A stretch of DNA of 64,000 nucleotides from an uncultured Pseudomonadales bacterium (lineage in GTDB: Bacteria > Pseudomonadota > Gammaproteobacteria > Pseudomonadales > CANNCY01), in contig CANNCY010000001.1 of the NCBI GenBank assembly GCA_947503335.1, positions 744,001 to 808,000 on the forward strand. The letters are read 5' to 3'. Under the pieces are notes generated by a model that was not told the DNA's origin, did no database searches, and was given only the letters and a program-made list of their open reading frames with translations. Shown here in pieces: positions 1 through 9,827 of the stretch; the stretch's first letter is position 1; every line of letters begins with the position of its first letter. A program made the translations under genes and the position numbers.

Positions 1-2
1 AG

Positions 3-386
3 TTCTTTGACTTTCTTCATGACACCGAGAAACATGGCAAGCTGATTCGCTCTAAAGGCTACTTTTGGTTAGCATCGCGGCCGCAGTTTGCAGGGCAGTG
101 GAGCCAAGCGGGGGGCATTGCTCATTATGGCTTTGGCGGCATGTTTTGGAAGGCAATCCCAGAAAATGAATGGCCTACCGACGAAGAAACATTGGCCTCG
201 ATTAAGGCTAGCTGGGTGGAGCCTTTTGGAGATATGCGCCAAGAGTTGGTATTCATCGGGCAAAATTTAGATCAACAAGCGATGATCAAGGCGCTTGATG
301 CGTGCCTCTTGAGCGAGCACGAAATGGCGCTTGGGCGAGAGTATTGGGAGTCGTTAGCTGACCCGTTTCCTGAGTGGGTTGATTAG
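3..386 (+). CDS. CobW/COG0523 GTPase, C-terminal part (5' end outside window)
   Basis: The reading frame is open from the window edge, so only the last 127 residues are seen; the GTPase half (P-loop, CXCC site) lies outside. The visible part matches the CobW C-terminal domain of COG0523 metallochaperones: SKGYFWLASRP, then WSQAGG, then GDMRQELVFIGQ, and an end of the type DPFPEWVD. Family members deliver zinc or other metals to client enzymes in the cytoplasm using GTP. The subfamily (ZigA-like zinc chaperone or other) cannot be decided without the N-terminal half. It ends 27 bases before the convergent lpxH stop. The domain is clear, the exact client unknown. Confidence 0.8.
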   Translation, partial: FFDFLHDTEKHGKLIRSKGYFWLASRPQFAGQWSQAGGIAHYGFGGMFWKAIPENEWPTDEETLASIKASWVEPFGDMRQELVFIGQNLDQQAMIKALDACLLSEHEMALGREYWESLADPFPEWVD

Positions 387-412
387 CTTAATATGACGAG
401 CGTAGCCAGGTA

Positions 413-1156
413 TTAAAAGTCAATATAGTTGAGTCGTCTATTGGGGTCCTGTAGATCGAACTCGACTAGCATACCTTCTATGCTATTGATTTCAATAAAC
501 CATCCAGTAGCACCCCAATCGCCAAGCACAACACGCTTAAACCCGTCGTATTGATGCACTGCAGGCTTGTGGGTATGGCCATGAATCATAAGATCGACAC
601 CAGCTTCTTGAACAGCCTCAATAATGGCATCGGCGTTTACGTCCATAATTTCGGCCGTTTTCATTTGGTTCGACTGCATGCTTTCGCTACGAATACTTGA
701 GGCGAGTTTTAATCGCTCGCTCACAGGCAGCGCTAACACTTGGGCCTGCCATTCGGGCGTGCGGCTCATCGCCCTAAATTCCATGTGGGCATGGTCGTCT
801 GTGCAATAGGCATCGCCATGAGCGAACAAAACTCGCCCACGAGGCGTATCTAGCACGATCGGGTCAGGTAGTAGGGTGGCATTGCAACGCTTTGCTAGGG
901 CTTCGCCCATTAGAAAATCACGGTTGCCAGGCATTAAAAACAGCTCGCAGCCGTGATGGGCCACAGAGGCAAGCAGCTGTTCTAATTGGGTGAGCGGCGC
1001 GAGCCCATGATCGTCACCGATCCAGGCGTCAAATAGGTCACCCAAGATGTAAAGCTGATCGACGTCGTCGGTGAGAGCAATCAGCTTTGACAGGCCTTCA
1101 ACCAGCGTAGGTGTATCTGCGCTAAGATGAAGGTCTGAGATGAACCACTGGCGCAT
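413..1156 (-). CDS. lpxH: UDP-2,3-diacylglucosamine hydrolase
   Basis: LpxH removes UMP from UDP-2,3-diacylglucosamine to give lipid X, the fourth step of lipid A synthesis, at the inner membrane surface. The 247 residues, close to the usual 240, carry the calcineurin-type metallophosphoesterase motifs in order: D8-L-H10 in SDLHLS, GDLFDAW near residue 41, GNRDF near 78, FAHGD near 113 and HGHTHKP near 195. It is the second gene after ppiB; the ppiB stop and this ATG share one base (TAATG), which suggests translational coupling. The pairing ppiB-lpxH facing glnS is typical of gammaproteobacteria. Confidence 0.95.
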   Translation of the reverse strand: MRQWFISDLHLSADTPTLVEGLSKLIALTDDVDQLYILGDLFDAWIGDDHGLAPLTQLEQLLASVAHHGCELFLMPGNRDFLMGEALAKRCNATLLPDPIVLDTPRGRVLFAHGDAYCTDDHAHMEFRAMSRTPEWQAQVLALPVSERLKLASSIRSESMQSNQMKTAEIMDVNADAIIEAVQEAGVDLMIHGHTHKPAVHQYDGFKRVVLGDWGATGWFIEINSIEGMLVEFDLQDPNRRLNYIDF

Positions 1157-1650
1157 TAGTCGCTGATGGTTACGTTTTTGATAATCACAGAGTCGCGAGG
1201 CACGTCTTGGTGGCCTGCAAAGTTACCCGTGCTGACACCTTTGATTTTATCAACCACGTCTGTGCCGTCTGTGACAACACCAAATACAGCGTAGCCCCAA
1301 CCCTGTGAGGTTTCGCTAGTGTGATTTAAGAAGTTGTTGTCGGCAACGTTGATGAAGAACTGGGCAGTAGCAGAGTGTGGATCCATGGTGCGAGCCATTG
1401 CTACAGTGTACTTGTTGTTCTTTAGACCGTTATTCGCTTCGTTCTTAATAGTCGCATTAGTCTTCTTTTGATCCATATCTGGGGTGAAACCACCGCCCTG
1501 AATCATGAATCCGTCGATTACACGATGGAAGATAGTGTTATCGTAAAAACCCTCTTTACAGTACTGAATAAAGTTGGCTGCAGACACCGGTGCGTTCTCG
1601 GTATCCAGGTTTAGGGTGATATCACCGTAGTTGGTATGCAAAATAACCAT
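1156..1650 (-). CDS. ppiB: Cyclophilin-type peptidyl-prolyl cis-trans isomerase
   Basis: PpiB speeds cis-trans isomerisation of proline peptide bonds during protein folding. The 164-residue protein has no signal peptide, so it is the cytoplasmic type. Cyclophilin landmarks are visible: [15 protein letters not shown] (catalytic Arg in FHRVI), [17 protein letters not shown] and [11 protein letters not shown]. Length is typical of the B-type single-domain enzyme. It is first in the ppiB-lpxH pair and is transcribed away from glnS, so the 106-base gap between the two start codons should hold both promoters. Confidence 0.95.
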   Translation of the reverse strand: MVILHTNYGDITLNLDTENAPVSAANFIQYCKEGFYDNTIFHRVIDGFMIQGGGFTPDMDQKKTNATIKNEANNGLKNNKYTVAMARTMDPHSATAQFFINVADNNFLNHTSETSQGWGYAVFGVVTDGTDVVDKIKGVSTGNFAGHQDVPRDSVIIKNVTISD

Positions 1651-1668
1651 CTAGAGAAAATACTCCGC

Positions 1669-1697
1669 TTTAGAGTGAACTGATTGAGCGCTATAAT
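1669..1697 (+). promoter_or_regulatory. Candidate sigma70 promoter of glnS
   Basis: A perfect -10 hexamer TATAAT (1692-1697) is preceded, after a 17-base spacer, by TTTAGA (1669-1674), four of six matches to TTGACA. It points toward glnS, whose ATG is 59 bases further on. Prediction by eye only. Confidence 0.55.
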
Positions 1698-1756
1698 ACG
1701 GGTTTTTCTCGCTGGCGTAAAAGCGCCTTTTAAGATTTACGAGCTTAGAGTCATAC

Positions 1757-3430
1757 ATGAGCAAACCCGATACTGTTGCCCCATCGCATTTTCTACGAAC
1801 AATCGTTCGTGACGACCTTGAAAGCGGTAAGTACGCAAAGATTGCGACCCGTTTTCCGCCAGAACCAAATGGCTACCTACACGTTGGTCACGCAAAGTCG
1901 ATCTGTCTTAACTTTGGTCTTGCCGATGAATTTGGTGGTACCTGCAACCTTCGCTTTGATGACACCAATCCAGAGAAAGAGAGTGAAGAGTACGTTCGCT
2001 CGATTAAAGAAGACGTCAACTGGTTGGGCTTTCAATGGGATGGAGATGTACGGTTCTCGTCAAACTACTTTGACGAGCTGCATGCGTACGCGATTGAATT
2101 AATTAACAAAGGCTTAGCCTATGTTTGTGAACTAAACGCTGAAGAAATGCGAGAATACCGCGGTACCTTAAAACAGCCCGGTAAGAACAGCCCGTACCGT
2201 GATCGTAGTGTCGAAGAGAACCTAGACCTATTTAACCGTATGACAGCGGGCGAGTTTGACGAAGGCACTAAGGTATTGCGCGCAAAGATTGATATGAGCG
2301 CACCTAATATCAATTTACGTGACCCTGTGATGTACCGTATTCGCAAGGTAAGCCATCATCAGACCGGTGATAAATGGTGCGTTTATCCATCATATGACTT
2401 CACCCATGGTCAGTCAGACGCCTTAGAAGGCATCACTCATAGTATCTGTACCCTAGAGTTTGAAGATCATAAGCCGTTATATAATTGGTTTATCGAAAAC
2501 CTAGATGTACCAGCACAGCCGATTCAGTACGAATTTTCGCGTCTTAATATCAACTACACAGTAATGAGTAAGCGTAAGCTAGCTCAGCTAGTTGAAAGCA
2601 ATATCGTGAACGGCTGGGACGACCCTCGTATGCCTACCATTAGTGGCCTGCGTCGTCGTGGCTACACTCCCGCGTCATTGCGCAACTTCTGCGAAATGAT
2701 CGGCGTTACCCGTAGCGACAGTATGGTAGACGTGGGCATGCTTGAGTACGCTATTCGCGATGATCTAGATAAGAACGCGGCTCGCGCCATGGCGGTTCTT
2801 GATCCGTTGAAAGTGACGATTAGTAACTTCCCAGAGGGCGAAGTAGAAATGCTAACCGCAGCAGGGCACCCTAACCGCGACGATATGGCTGAGCGTCAGA
2901 TTCCGTTTACTAAAACAGTATACATTGATCGCGCAGACTTTAGAGAAGAAGCAAACAAAAAGTACAAGCGATTGGTAACTGGGGGCGAGGTAAGGCTACG
3001 TTACGGTTACTGCGTGCGTGCTGATGAAGTGATCAAAGATGAGAATGGCGAGATCGTTGAGCTTATTTGTTCGTACGACCCTGACACCCTAGGTAAGAAG
3101 CCTGAAGGGCGTAAGATTCGTGGCGTAATTCACTGGGTAAGCGCTACCCATGGTGAGCAAGCAGAAGTACGCGTTTATGACCGGTTGTTCAATGTTGAGC
3201 AGCCAGACCGCGAAGAGGGCGGTTACGAAGCGCATATCAACCCAGAATCGCTAGTTGTGAAGCAGGCGTACATCGAACCTGGGTTAAAACTCGCCAATAA
3301 TGAAGAGCGATTCCAGTTTGAGCGAGAGGGCTATTTTGTTGCGGATCGTCACGACCATAGCGCCGAAAAGCCAGTATTTAATAAAGTGATTGGCCTGCGT
3401 GATAGCTGGGCCAAGATTGAGGGAGCATAA
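1757..3430 (+). CDS. glnS: Glutaminyl-tRNA synthetase
   Basis: Class I aminoacyl-tRNA synthetase charging tRNA(Gln) with glutamine. The 557-residue length equals the usual bacterial GlnS. The HIGH signature appears as HVGH (residues 42-45) and the KMSKS signature as VMSKR (269-273); the beta-barrel anticodon-binding domain fills the C-terminal third. Its presence implies direct Gln-tRNA formation in this organism. It is followed after 3 bases by cysS, with which it must be cotranscribed; the sequence GAGGGAG at the glnS end can serve as the cysS ribosome binding site. Confidence 0.97.
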   Translation: MSKPDTVAPSHFLRTIVRDDLESGKYAKIATRFPPEPNGYLHVGHAKSICLNFGLADEFGGTCNLRFDDTNPEKESEEYVRSIKEDVNWLGFQWDGDVRFSSNYFDELHAYAIELINKGLAYVCELNAEEMREYRGTLKQPGKNSPYRDRSVEENLDLFNRMTAGEFDEGTKVLRAKIDMSAPNINLRDPVMYRIRKVSHHQTGDKWCVYPSYDFTHGQSDALEGITHSICTLEFEDHKPLYNWFIENLDVPAQPIQYEFSRLNINYTVMSKRKLAQLVESNIVNGWDDPRMPTISGLRRRGYTPASLRNFCEMIGVTRSDSMVDVGMLEYAIRDDLDKNAARAMAVLDPLKVTISNFPEGEVEMLTAAGHPNRDDMAERQIPFTKTVYIDRADFREEANKKYKRLVTGGEVRLRYGYCVRADEVIKDENGEIVELICSYDPDTLGKKPEGRKIRGVIHWVSATHGEQAEVRVYDRLFNVEQPDREEGGYEAHINPESLVVKQAYIEPGLKLANNEERFQFEREGYFVADRHDHSAEKPVFNKVIGLRDSWAKIEGA

Positions 3431-3433
3431 GCA

Positions 3434-4813
3434 GTGCCACTGTACCTATATAACACTCTAAAACGCAGTAAAGAGCGCTTTCATCCGGTCGACGAAGAGC
3501 ACATCAAAATGTATGTGTGTGGGCCCACAGTGTACAACTATGTGCATATTGGCAACGCTAGGCCTGTGGTGGTTTTTGATACGCTCTATCGCGTGTTGAA
3601 TCAGCTGTTCCCAAAGGTAACTTACGCGCGCAATATCACTGATATTGACGACAAGATCATGAATACTGCTGCCGAAACTGGTCGTAGTATTGAAGACATT
3701 ACGGGCGAGTACACACAGGCGTACGCTGAAGACATGGCACAGCTATGTGCTTTAGAGCCCGATGTTGTGCCTAAGGCGACTGAGCATCTACCTGAAATGA
3801 TCGAAATGACTCAAACATTGATTGAGAAAGGTCATGCCTACGAAAGTGAAGGTCATGTCTTGTTCGCGGTTGAGTCTATGGATGATTACGGCAAGCTCAG
3901 TAACCGTAAACTTGAAGACATGATGGCAGGTGCGCGCGTCGAAGTAGCTAGCTACAAGCGCTACGCCGGCGATTTTGTACTGTGGAAGCCTAGTGCAGAT
4001 CACGAACCAGGCTGGGATAGCCCTTGGGGGCGAGGTCGCCCTGGCTGGCATCTAGAATGCTCGGCAATGATCAAAAAGCATCTGGGCCGCACTATCGATA
4101 TTCATGGTGGTGGTAAAGATTTGGTGTTTCCGCATCATGAAAACGAGATTGCACAAAGCCAATGCTGCCATGATGGCGATGAATACGTTCGATACTGGAT
4201 GCACAATGGCTACCTAAGCATCGATGGCGAGAAGATGTCTAAGAGTTTAGGTAACTTCAAAACCGTGCGAGAACTGTTACAGAGCTATCATGGCGAGGTT
4301 CTGCGTTTTGCTCTATTGAGTGGTCATTACCGTTCAGACATTGATTTTAGTAAAGAACTGTTAGATCAAAGCAAAGCAGCGCTCGATTCAATGTACGCAG
4401 CTCTTCGTAAGGTAAGCGACGTCGACGTAGACGATGTCGTAGTAAGCATTGCAGACGAAGAGGGTTTTGCCGCTCTTTGCGATGACCTGAATACACCAAT
4501 GGCTATCAGTTCGTTGCACAAGATAGCAGGCGACTTGAACAAGGCAGAGGGTGACGATGTTGCGTTAGCCAAAGCGCGTTTACTGGCATTGGCCGACATG
4601 CTTGGCTTACTTAACGAAGACGCTGATGTGTGGTTTCAAGGGGGCGAAGTCGAAGGCTTATCTGGTGATCAAATCGAGGCTTTGATTCAAGAGCGTAACG
4701 ACGCCAAAAAAGCGAAGAACTTTGCCCGCGCTGATGAGATTCGTGGTGAGTTAACCGATGCAGGAATCGTATTAGAAGATTCCCGCGAAGGTACTAAATG
4801 GCGTAGAGCTTAG
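3434..4813 (+). CDS. cysS: Cysteinyl-tRNA synthetase
   Basis: Class I synthetase charging tRNA(Cys). The 459 residues contain Cys29 in CGPTVYN, HIGN (38-41), the zinc ligands in WHLECSAM and HHENE, and KMSKS (267-271), followed by the DALR anticodon-recognition region. Translation starts at GTG 3434; the GAGGGAG sequence ending about nine bases upstream supports this. It is the second gene of the glnS-cysS operon, which ends in a strong hairpin terminator about 30 bases after the stop. folD, which often follows in pseudomonads, is absent here. Confidence 0.97.
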   Translation: MPLYLYNTLKRSKERFHPVDEEHIKMYVCGPTVYNYVHIGNARPVVVFDTLYRVLNQLFPKVTYARNITDIDDKIMNTAAETGRSIEDITGEYTQAYAEDMAQLCALEPDVVPKATEHLPEMIEMTQTLIEKGHAYESEGHVLFAVESMDDYGKLSNRKLEDMMAGARVEVASYKRYAGDFVLWKPSADHEPGWDSPWGRGRPGWHLECSAMIKKHLGRTIDIHGGGKDLVFPHHENEIAQSQCCHDGDEYVRYWMHNGYLSIDGEKMSKSLGNFKTVRELLQSYHGEVLRFALLSGHYRSDIDFSKELLDQSKAALDSMYAALRKVSDVDVDDVVVSIADEEGFAALCDDLNTPMAISSLHKIAGDLNKAEGDDVALAKARLLALADMLGLLNEDADVWFQGGEVEGLSGDQIEALIQERNDAKKAKNFARADEIRGELTDAGIVLEDSREGTKWRRA

Positions 4814-4844
4814 ACAGTAGTTGTCTAATTTAATCCGTGTAGAG

Positions 4845-4871
4845 ATAGCGCCATTATGGCGCTATTTTTTT
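4845..4871 (+). terminator. Rho-independent terminator of glnS-cysS
   Basis: Nine-base perfect stem ATAGCGCCA / TGGCGCTAT around a TTA loop, followed by a run of T to 4871. It overlaps the stop codon of the convergent gene at 4862. Confidence 0.88.
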
Positions 4872-5371
4872 GTGGGCGTCGTCAAAGTCTCTGCCCATTC
4901 TGACCATGGGGCCAGGCCACTACCTTGTTCTACTTCAAGTCTGAATGCCGGAATCGTTTGCTCAAGAAATTCTTTATAGGTGGCTTCTAAATACTCAGAT
5001 TCTTGCCAGTCACCGTTTAGTAAATCAGGGTTTGCTTTTAAGCCCATCGTGTATGCAAAGCAACCAACCTGTTCGCCATTAGATACTACGCTCAATGAAG
5101 ATCGCGCGTAGACACCCTGCGGTACATATTCAAAGAGGTCAAATATACGCAGCTCTTCATCGGTTAGATCGGTAATAAGAAGACCATCAACAAGGTGATC
5201 GGGCGAGGGTACAATCATTGCGCAGCCGTCTTCTAATGAAGGACCAAGATTCATGCGACGAAAACCGTGTAATACTGCAGGCTGTGTCTGTAAGTGGCGG
5301 CCAATTAGCCCATCGACTAATTCAGGATATTTTAATAAACCGTAGGCGAAAACTTTGTGGTGGGTGCTCAT
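4862..5371 (-). CDS. Gamma-glutamylcyclotransferase-like (AIG2/GGCT fold) protein
   Basis: The 169-residue cytoplasmic protein opens with VFAYGLLKYPELVDGLIGR, the N-terminal strand-loop of the AIG2/GGCT family, and has DLFEYVPQGVYARSSLSV in the middle, where the catalytic acidic residue of the fold normally lies. Family members release 5-oxoproline from gamma-glutamyl compounds, but many bacterial ones have no known substrate. It is single, between the terminators of asnS and cysS. The presence of 5-oxoprolinase genes and ggt in the same window makes a gamma-glutamyl role plausible, though that is inference. Confidence 0.75.
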   Translation of the reverse strand: MSTHHKVFAYGLLKYPELVDGLIGRHLQTQPAVLHGFRRMNLGPSLEDGCAMIVPSPDHLVDGLLITDLTDEELRIFDLFEYVPQGVYARSSLSVVSNGEQVGCFAYTMGLKANPDLLNGDWQESEYLEATYKEFLEQTIPAFRLEVEQGSGLAPWSEWAETLTTPTKK

Positions 5372-5398
5372 ATTATTATCTCTATTTACAGCAGAGCG

Positions 5399-5428
5399 AA
5401 AAAAGCCGATGCATAAACATCGGCTTTT
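5399..5428 (-). terminator. Rho-independent terminator of asnS
   Basis: Perfect 11-base stem AAAAGCCGATG / CATCGGCTTTT with loop CATAAA. Read on the minus strand it ends in six U residues. It separates asnS (stop at 5452) from the cyclotransferase-like gene. Confidence 0.85.
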
Positions 5429-5451
5429 AGAATAACACTTAAGCTGCTTGC

Positions 5452-6846
5452 TTAGAAGTGAGCGTTGCCTGGTGTGCGGGGGAATGGAATCGCGTCACGG
5501 ATGTTTTCCATACCCGTTACGTAGTTCACTAGTCGCTCAAAACCAAGGCCAAAACCGGCGTGAGGAACAGTGCCATAGCGGCGAAGATCACGGTACCACC
5601 ATAGGTGTTCTTTCATCTCTTCGTCGTGCATACGTGCGTCAAGTACGTCTAGGCGCTCTTCACGCTGACTGCCACCAATGATTTCGCCAATACCTGGGGC
5701 TAGAACGTCCATTGCTGCAACGGTCTTTTGGTCGTCATTAAGGCGCATATAGAAGGCTTTAATGTCTTTCGGGTAGTTCTTAACGATTACAGGGCCCTTG
5801 AAGTGTTCTTCGCACAGGTAGCGCTCGTGCTCAGATGCCATATCGATGCCCCAGCTAACTGGGAATTCAAATTCTTTGCCGCAGTTTTCAAGAATCTCGA
5901 TCGCGTCGGTGTAATCAATATGGGTGAACTCAGTGTTTGCTACTGTTTCTAACTTGTCGATCAGGCCCTTTTCAACGAACTTGTTGAAGAATGCTAGATC
6001 GTCAGCACGATGCTCAAGTACTTCTTTAATTACTGACTGCAAAAAGTCTTGTGCCAAGTTGGCGATATCATTTAGTTCGTAGAAGGCTACTTCGGGTTCG
6101 ATCATCCAGAATTCCGCAAGATGGCGGCTGGTGTTCGAGTTTTCAGCACGGAACGTTGGGCCGAACGTGTAGATCTTACCCATTGCTGATGCGTAGGCCT
6201 CGCCGTTCAGCTGGCCTGATACAGTTAAGAAGCTTTCACCACCAAAGAAGTCTTGGCTGTAATCAACATCGCCCTTATCGGTACGCGGTGGATTGTTTAC
6301 ATCAAGGGTTGTCACACGGAACATCTCGCCAGCGCCTTCTGCATCGCTTGCAGTGATGAGCGGTGTGTTAACCCAGAAATAGCCGTTTTTATGAAAGTAG
6401 TTGTGAATCGCGTTTTGTAAGGTTGCACGTACACGGGTAACTGCGCCAATCGCGTTGGTGCGTGGGCGAAGATGCGCCACGGTTCGCAGATACTCGAAGG
6501 TATGGCGTTTCTTAGCGATAGGGTAGCTCTCTGCGTCTTCAACCCAGCCGATTACATTTAGCTCAGTAGCTTGAATCTCTACCGCTTGGCCTTGGCCTTC
6601 AGAGGCAACCAGTGTGCCTGTTGCCGATATAGAGCAGCCCGCACCCAACTTGGTTACATCTTCGTAGTTAGCTAGATCTTCAGGCACCACTAGCTGAATA
6701 GTGTCAAAGCATGAGCCATCGTGAAGGGCTACAAATGAGATACCTGCTTTAGAAGTACGACGGCTACGAACCCAGCCACGTACCTGAACTTGAGAGCCTA
6801 CCTCGGCGCTACCGCCAAGAAGTTCTGAAACCGAACTAAAAACCAT
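5452..6846 (-). CDS. asnS: Asparaginyl-tRNA synthetase
   Basis: Class II synthetase charging tRNA(Asn). The 464 residues carry an N-terminal OB-fold anticodon domain ([19 protein letters not shown]) and the class II core: [21 protein letters not shown] is motif 2 and [15 protein letters not shown] with the IPFPRTPG end is motif 3. Together with GlnS it suggests that amide tRNAs are charged directly. It is transcribed alone, away from rbgA, with its own terminator. Two TATAAT-like hexamers in the 175-base gap to rbgA may serve the two directions, but I could not match -35 boxes convincingly. Confidence 0.97.
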   Translation of the reverse strand: MVFSSVSELLGGSAEVGSQVQVRGWVRSRRTSKAGISFVALHDGSCFDTIQLVVPEDLANYEDVTKLGAGCSISATGTLVASEGQGQAVEIQATELNVIGWVEDAESYPIAKKRHTFEYLRTVAHLRPRTNAIGAVTRVRATLQNAIHNYFHKNGYFWVNTPLITASDAEGAGEMFRVTTLDVNNPPRTDKGDVDYSQDFFGGESFLTVSGQLNGEAYASAMGKIYTFGPTFRAENSNTSRHLAEFWMIEPEVAFYELNDIANLAQDFLQSVIKEVLEHRADDLAFFNKFVEKGLIDKLETVANTEFTHIDYTDAIEILENCGKEFEFPVSWGIDMASEHERYLCEEHFKGPVIVKNYPKDIKAFYMRLNDDQKTVAAMDVLAPGIGEIIGGSQREERLDVLDARMHDEEMKEHLWWYRDLRRYGTVPHAGFGLGFERLVNYVTGMENIRDAIPFPRTPGNAHF

Positions 6847-7021
6847 CGATTCGTTATCCTTAATGTCATTTGGTTGCTATTGTAACCGCGCCTAAGAAAT
6901 TACCCAAGCCCAACATTAGATCGCTGTTAGTTGTGCCAACATTATACAAAGCAGGGCGTGTATACTGCGGTCTATAATCGCCTAATCAACGTAGTAAGAC
7001 TAAATAAGTAGGAACAACTCT

Positions 7022-7855
7022 ATGGCAATTAACTGGTTTCCGGGCCATATGCACAAGGCCCGAAAAGAGATCGCCAAGCTGATGCCGCAGATCGATGTGG
7101 TGATTGAGTTGGTCGACGCTAGATTGCCATTTAGCTCAGAAAACCCTCTTGTTGATGGATTGCGTGGCGATACGCAGTGCTTAAAACTACTCAGCAAGGC
7201 AGACTTGGCTGATCCAGAGGTGACTCAGGAATGGCTTGACTGGTTCAACGCCAAAGATGGCATTAGGGCTATCGAGCTGACGCAAAAGAACCCAGCGACC
7301 GTGTCAAAGGTTCTTTCTGAGGCTAAGTCATTAGTACCTGAACGCAACTTCGAGAAAAAAGAATTACGAGCGCTTATTTTGGGTATTCCTAATGTTGGTA
7401 AGTCAACTCTGCTCAATTCTTTAGCGGGGCGCCAGCTGGCCAAAACAGGCAATATTCCTGCGGTTACAAAGAATAATCAGCGTATCAAGCTTGAAGATGG
7501 CATCGTGTTGCACGACACCCCTGGTTTTTTGTGGCCAAAACTAGAGCCCGAAGATTGTGGCTACAAGTTAGCGATTTCTGGGGCAATTAAGGATGCGATA
7601 TTAGACCTAGAAGATATTGCCTGGTACGCAATGGAGTATTTTATCAAGGCTTATCCAGAGCAGCTCGCCAGTCATTTTCATATTAAAAAGCTAAGTGCTG
7701 ACCCTATAACTGCTTTTGATCAAGTCGCAGCTAAGCGTGGTGCGTTGAGAGGCGGAGGCATCGCTGATTTGCGCAAGGTGTCAGAGATATTGCTATTTGG
7801 CTACCGGCAGGGCGAGTTGGGGCGTCTAAGTTTAGAACGCCCCTCAGATATCTAG
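7022..7855 (+). CDS. rbgA: Ribosome biogenesis GTPase YlqF/RbgA
   Basis: Circularly permuted GTPase that assists late 50S subunit assembly. In 277 residues the G4 motif (LLSKADL, near residue 58) comes before the G1 P-loop (GIPNVGKSTLLN, near 123) and the G3 DTPGF, the order that defines the YlqF/YawG class. The N-terminus INWFPGHMHKARKEI is the family signature. An AGGAA ribosome binding site precedes the ATG by about six bases. Its 3' end overlaps the convergent alr gene by four bases. Confidence 0.93.
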   Translation: MAINWFPGHMHKARKEIAKLMPQIDVVIELVDARLPFSSENPLVDGLRGDTQCLKLLSKADLADPEVTQEWLDWFNAKDGIRAIELTQKNPATVSKVLSEAKSLVPERNFEKKELRALILGIPNVGKSTLLNSLAGRQLAKTGNIPAVTKNNQRIKLEDGIVLHDTPGFLWPKLEPEDCGYKLAISGAIKDAILDLEDIAWYAMEYFIKAYPEQLASHFHIKKLSADPITAFDQVAAKRGALRGGGIADLRKVSEILLFGYRQGELGRLSLERPSDI

Positions 7856-8931
7856 TCTACGTATACCCGTGGCGTGCGAAGCGGCATTCTTGTCAGTAGT
7901 TCATAGCCGATTGTTCCGGCGCAACTCGCTACTTCATTAACTGATAACTCGGGCCCCCATAACGTAACTTCATCGCCTATCTTGGTGTCTTGAAGGTCAG
8001 TTACGTCAACAGTGATCATATCCATCGATACTCGGCCAACTAGTTTGGCTCGTACGCCGTTTACTAAAACTGGAGTACCACTAGGAGCGTGTCTTGGGTA
8101 GCCATCGCCGTAACCAATAGCAACTGTAGCAACCTGTGACGGGCGAGTGGCTGTCCAGCTTTCTGCATAGCCTACCGATTCGCCTACCGCTATATCACGA
8201 ATAGAAATAATCGCTGACGTAAAGTTCATTACTGGCAGTAGCTGCTTGTCATTTTGGTGATCACGATCTAACGGTGAATTACCGTACAGCATGTACCCGG
8301 GGCGCACCCAGTCGCCATGACTATCAGGCCAAGCCATAACAGCTGCAGAATTGGCCAGTGAAGTAGGGCGCTTGTATCCATCAATTGAGGCTTTAAAGTG
8401 AGCAATCTGATTGACTGTCATCGGGTTATCAAGCTCATCTGCGCTAGCGAAATGGGATGCAAGAACTACTTCACCTTTTACGTTAGGAGATGCTTCTAGC
8501 TTATTGATATAACTCGAGACATTATCTTTATTGATGCCGAGTCGGTGCATTCCACTGTCAATACCAACCCACACTGTTAGGGGCGCCTTCAAGTTGCTAT
8601 TCAGAAGCGCTTCTAGCTGCGGGTCGTTCTCAACGACTATCCAAAAGTCATGCTCTGCACATAGGGCTAGCTCGGTTTGTTCGAATGCACCTTCTAAGAG
8701 AAGAATAGGCTTGGTTACATCGTTCTCTCTAAGTTCGATGGCTTCTTCAATACAGGCAACAGCAAAGGCGGGTACCGTATCATTAAGGGCCTGAGCAATG
8801 CGAACAGCACCGTGGCCGTAGGCATTGGCTTTAACCACGGCGATCGCTTTTGCAGGAGCGGCTGCTTGCTGCGCAACGTTAAAGTTGTTGCGCAGAGCCG
8901 CTAAATCAATTACTGCTTTTGCTGGGCGCAC
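7852..8931 (-). CDS. alr: Alanine racemase
   Basis: PLP enzyme interconverting L- and D-alanine. The 359 residues contain the PLP-binding VVKANAYGHG with Lys34 and the catalytic Tyr255 in YAESW; VSMDMITVD and the C-terminal beta domain are complete. The start is GTG at 8931, four bases after the dat stop. It is the last of seven genes in the D-glutamate/5-oxoproline operon. A housekeeping role in supplying D-alanine for peptidoglycan is certain for the family. Its position after an aminotransferase that uses D-alanine suggests it can also catabolise D-alanine or feed D-alanine to that enzyme (inference). Confidence 0.95.
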   Translation of the reverse strand: MRPAKAVIDLAALRNNFNVAQQAAAPAKAIAVVKANAYGHGAVRIAQALNDTVPAFAVACIEEAIELRENDVTKPILLLEGAFEQTELALCAEHDFWIVVENDPQLEALLNSNLKAPLTVWVGIDSGMHRLGINKDNVSSYINKLEASPNVKGEVVLASHFASADELDNPMTVNQIAHFKASIDGYKRPTSLANSAAVMAWPDSHGDWVRPGYMLYGNSPLDRDHQNDKQLLPVMNFTSAIISIRDIAVGESVGYAESWTATRPSQVATVAIGYGDGYPRHAPSGTPVLVNGVRAKLVGRVSMDMITVDVTDLQDTKIGDEVTLWGPELSVNEVASCAGTIGYELLTRMPLRTPRVYVD

Positions 8932-8935
8932 TGAC

Positions 8936-9793
8936 TCAGTACTCGTATTTGTGCTTAGTGTATAAGGTTTGTGCAGCTAGCCATACATCGCCTACGGTAC
9001 CGTCGCCAATCAGCTTGCCATCAACTTTCGTCACCGGCGCAATCTCTTTTGATGAACTAGTAATCCACACTTCATCGGCGTCTAGTAGCTCTTCAACAGT
9101 AGGAGCGCGCTCTTCAACTTCGATATCAGAGTACTTTGCTAGCACATCTAACAGGATCAAGCGGGTAATGCCAGGCAGAATTTGCTCGGTTAAAGGCGCG
9201 GTGATGATCTTGCCGTTCTTTACGATGTAGGCGTTAACAGCGCTGCCTTCGGTGATCTTGTTTTCTTCATTGAAAAGAATCGTCTCACCATTGCCTTCTG
9301 AGTGACCTTTCTGAAAATGCATAACATTGCCAAGAAGTGCGGTAGATTTAATGCCGCAACGCTTCCAGCGCATGTCTTGAGTTAATGAGCATTCGTAAGG
9401 TTTGATTGCGCCTTTATCAGGAACGTTGGCGTCAGGAATTGCAAAGGCAAAGCCGTATACGGTGGGCGCAACGTTGTCTGGGTATGCGTGGTGGCGTTTA
9501 GTGTCGGTGCCGCGCGAAACATGAAGGTAGATACCAAGATTGTCACCCTCGTTGCCGGCAATCAGTTGATCACAGATTTGCTGGTAGTCAGCATGCGACA
9601 GGTTGCAGTTAATACCGATCGCCGCTAAGCCATCGATCATGCGATCAATATGTGGCCCAAAGCCAACCATTTTACCGCTGTACGAAGGGATTACTTCGTA
9701 AATGCCATCTCCAAATAGAAAGCCTCGGTCCATTGGCGAGATTTTCGCCTCTTCCATCGGCATATAATCGCCGTTTAGGTATACAGTAGTCAT
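8936..9793 (-). CDS. dat: D-amino acid aminotransferase (class IV, PLP)
   Basis: Class IV aminotransferase, which typically runs D-alanine + 2-oxoglutarate to pyruvate + D-glutamate. The 285 residues start YLNGDYMPMEEAKISPMDRGFLFGDGIYE, hold the DMRWKRCGIKS segment with the likely PLP Lys149, and the ITEGSAVNAYIV and ILPGITR cofactor motifs. The RWKRC-IKS segment is closer to D-amino acid than to branched-chain aminotransferases, but specificity needs assay. It lies 34 bases after the DUF4392 gene and 4 bases before alr. It would make the D-glutamate that the cyclase genes upstream are expected to use. Confidence 0.87.
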   Translation of the reverse strand: MTTVYLNGDYMPMEEAKISPMDRGFLFGDGIYEVIPSYSGKMVGFGPHIDRMIDGLAAIGINCNLSHADYQQICDQLIAGNEGDNLGIYLHVSRGTDTKRHHAYPDNVAPTVYGFAFAIPDANVPDKGAIKPYECSLTQDMRWKRCGIKSTALLGNVMHFQKGHSEGNGETILFNEENKITEGSAVNAYIVKNGKIITAPLTEQILPGITRLILLDVLAKYSDIEVEERAPTVEELLDADEVWITSSSKEIAPVTKVDGKLIGDGTVGDVWLAAQTLYTKHKYEY

Positions 9794-9827
9794 ATTGCTT
9801 CTCTCTTAAATACTGTCGCTACTTCTT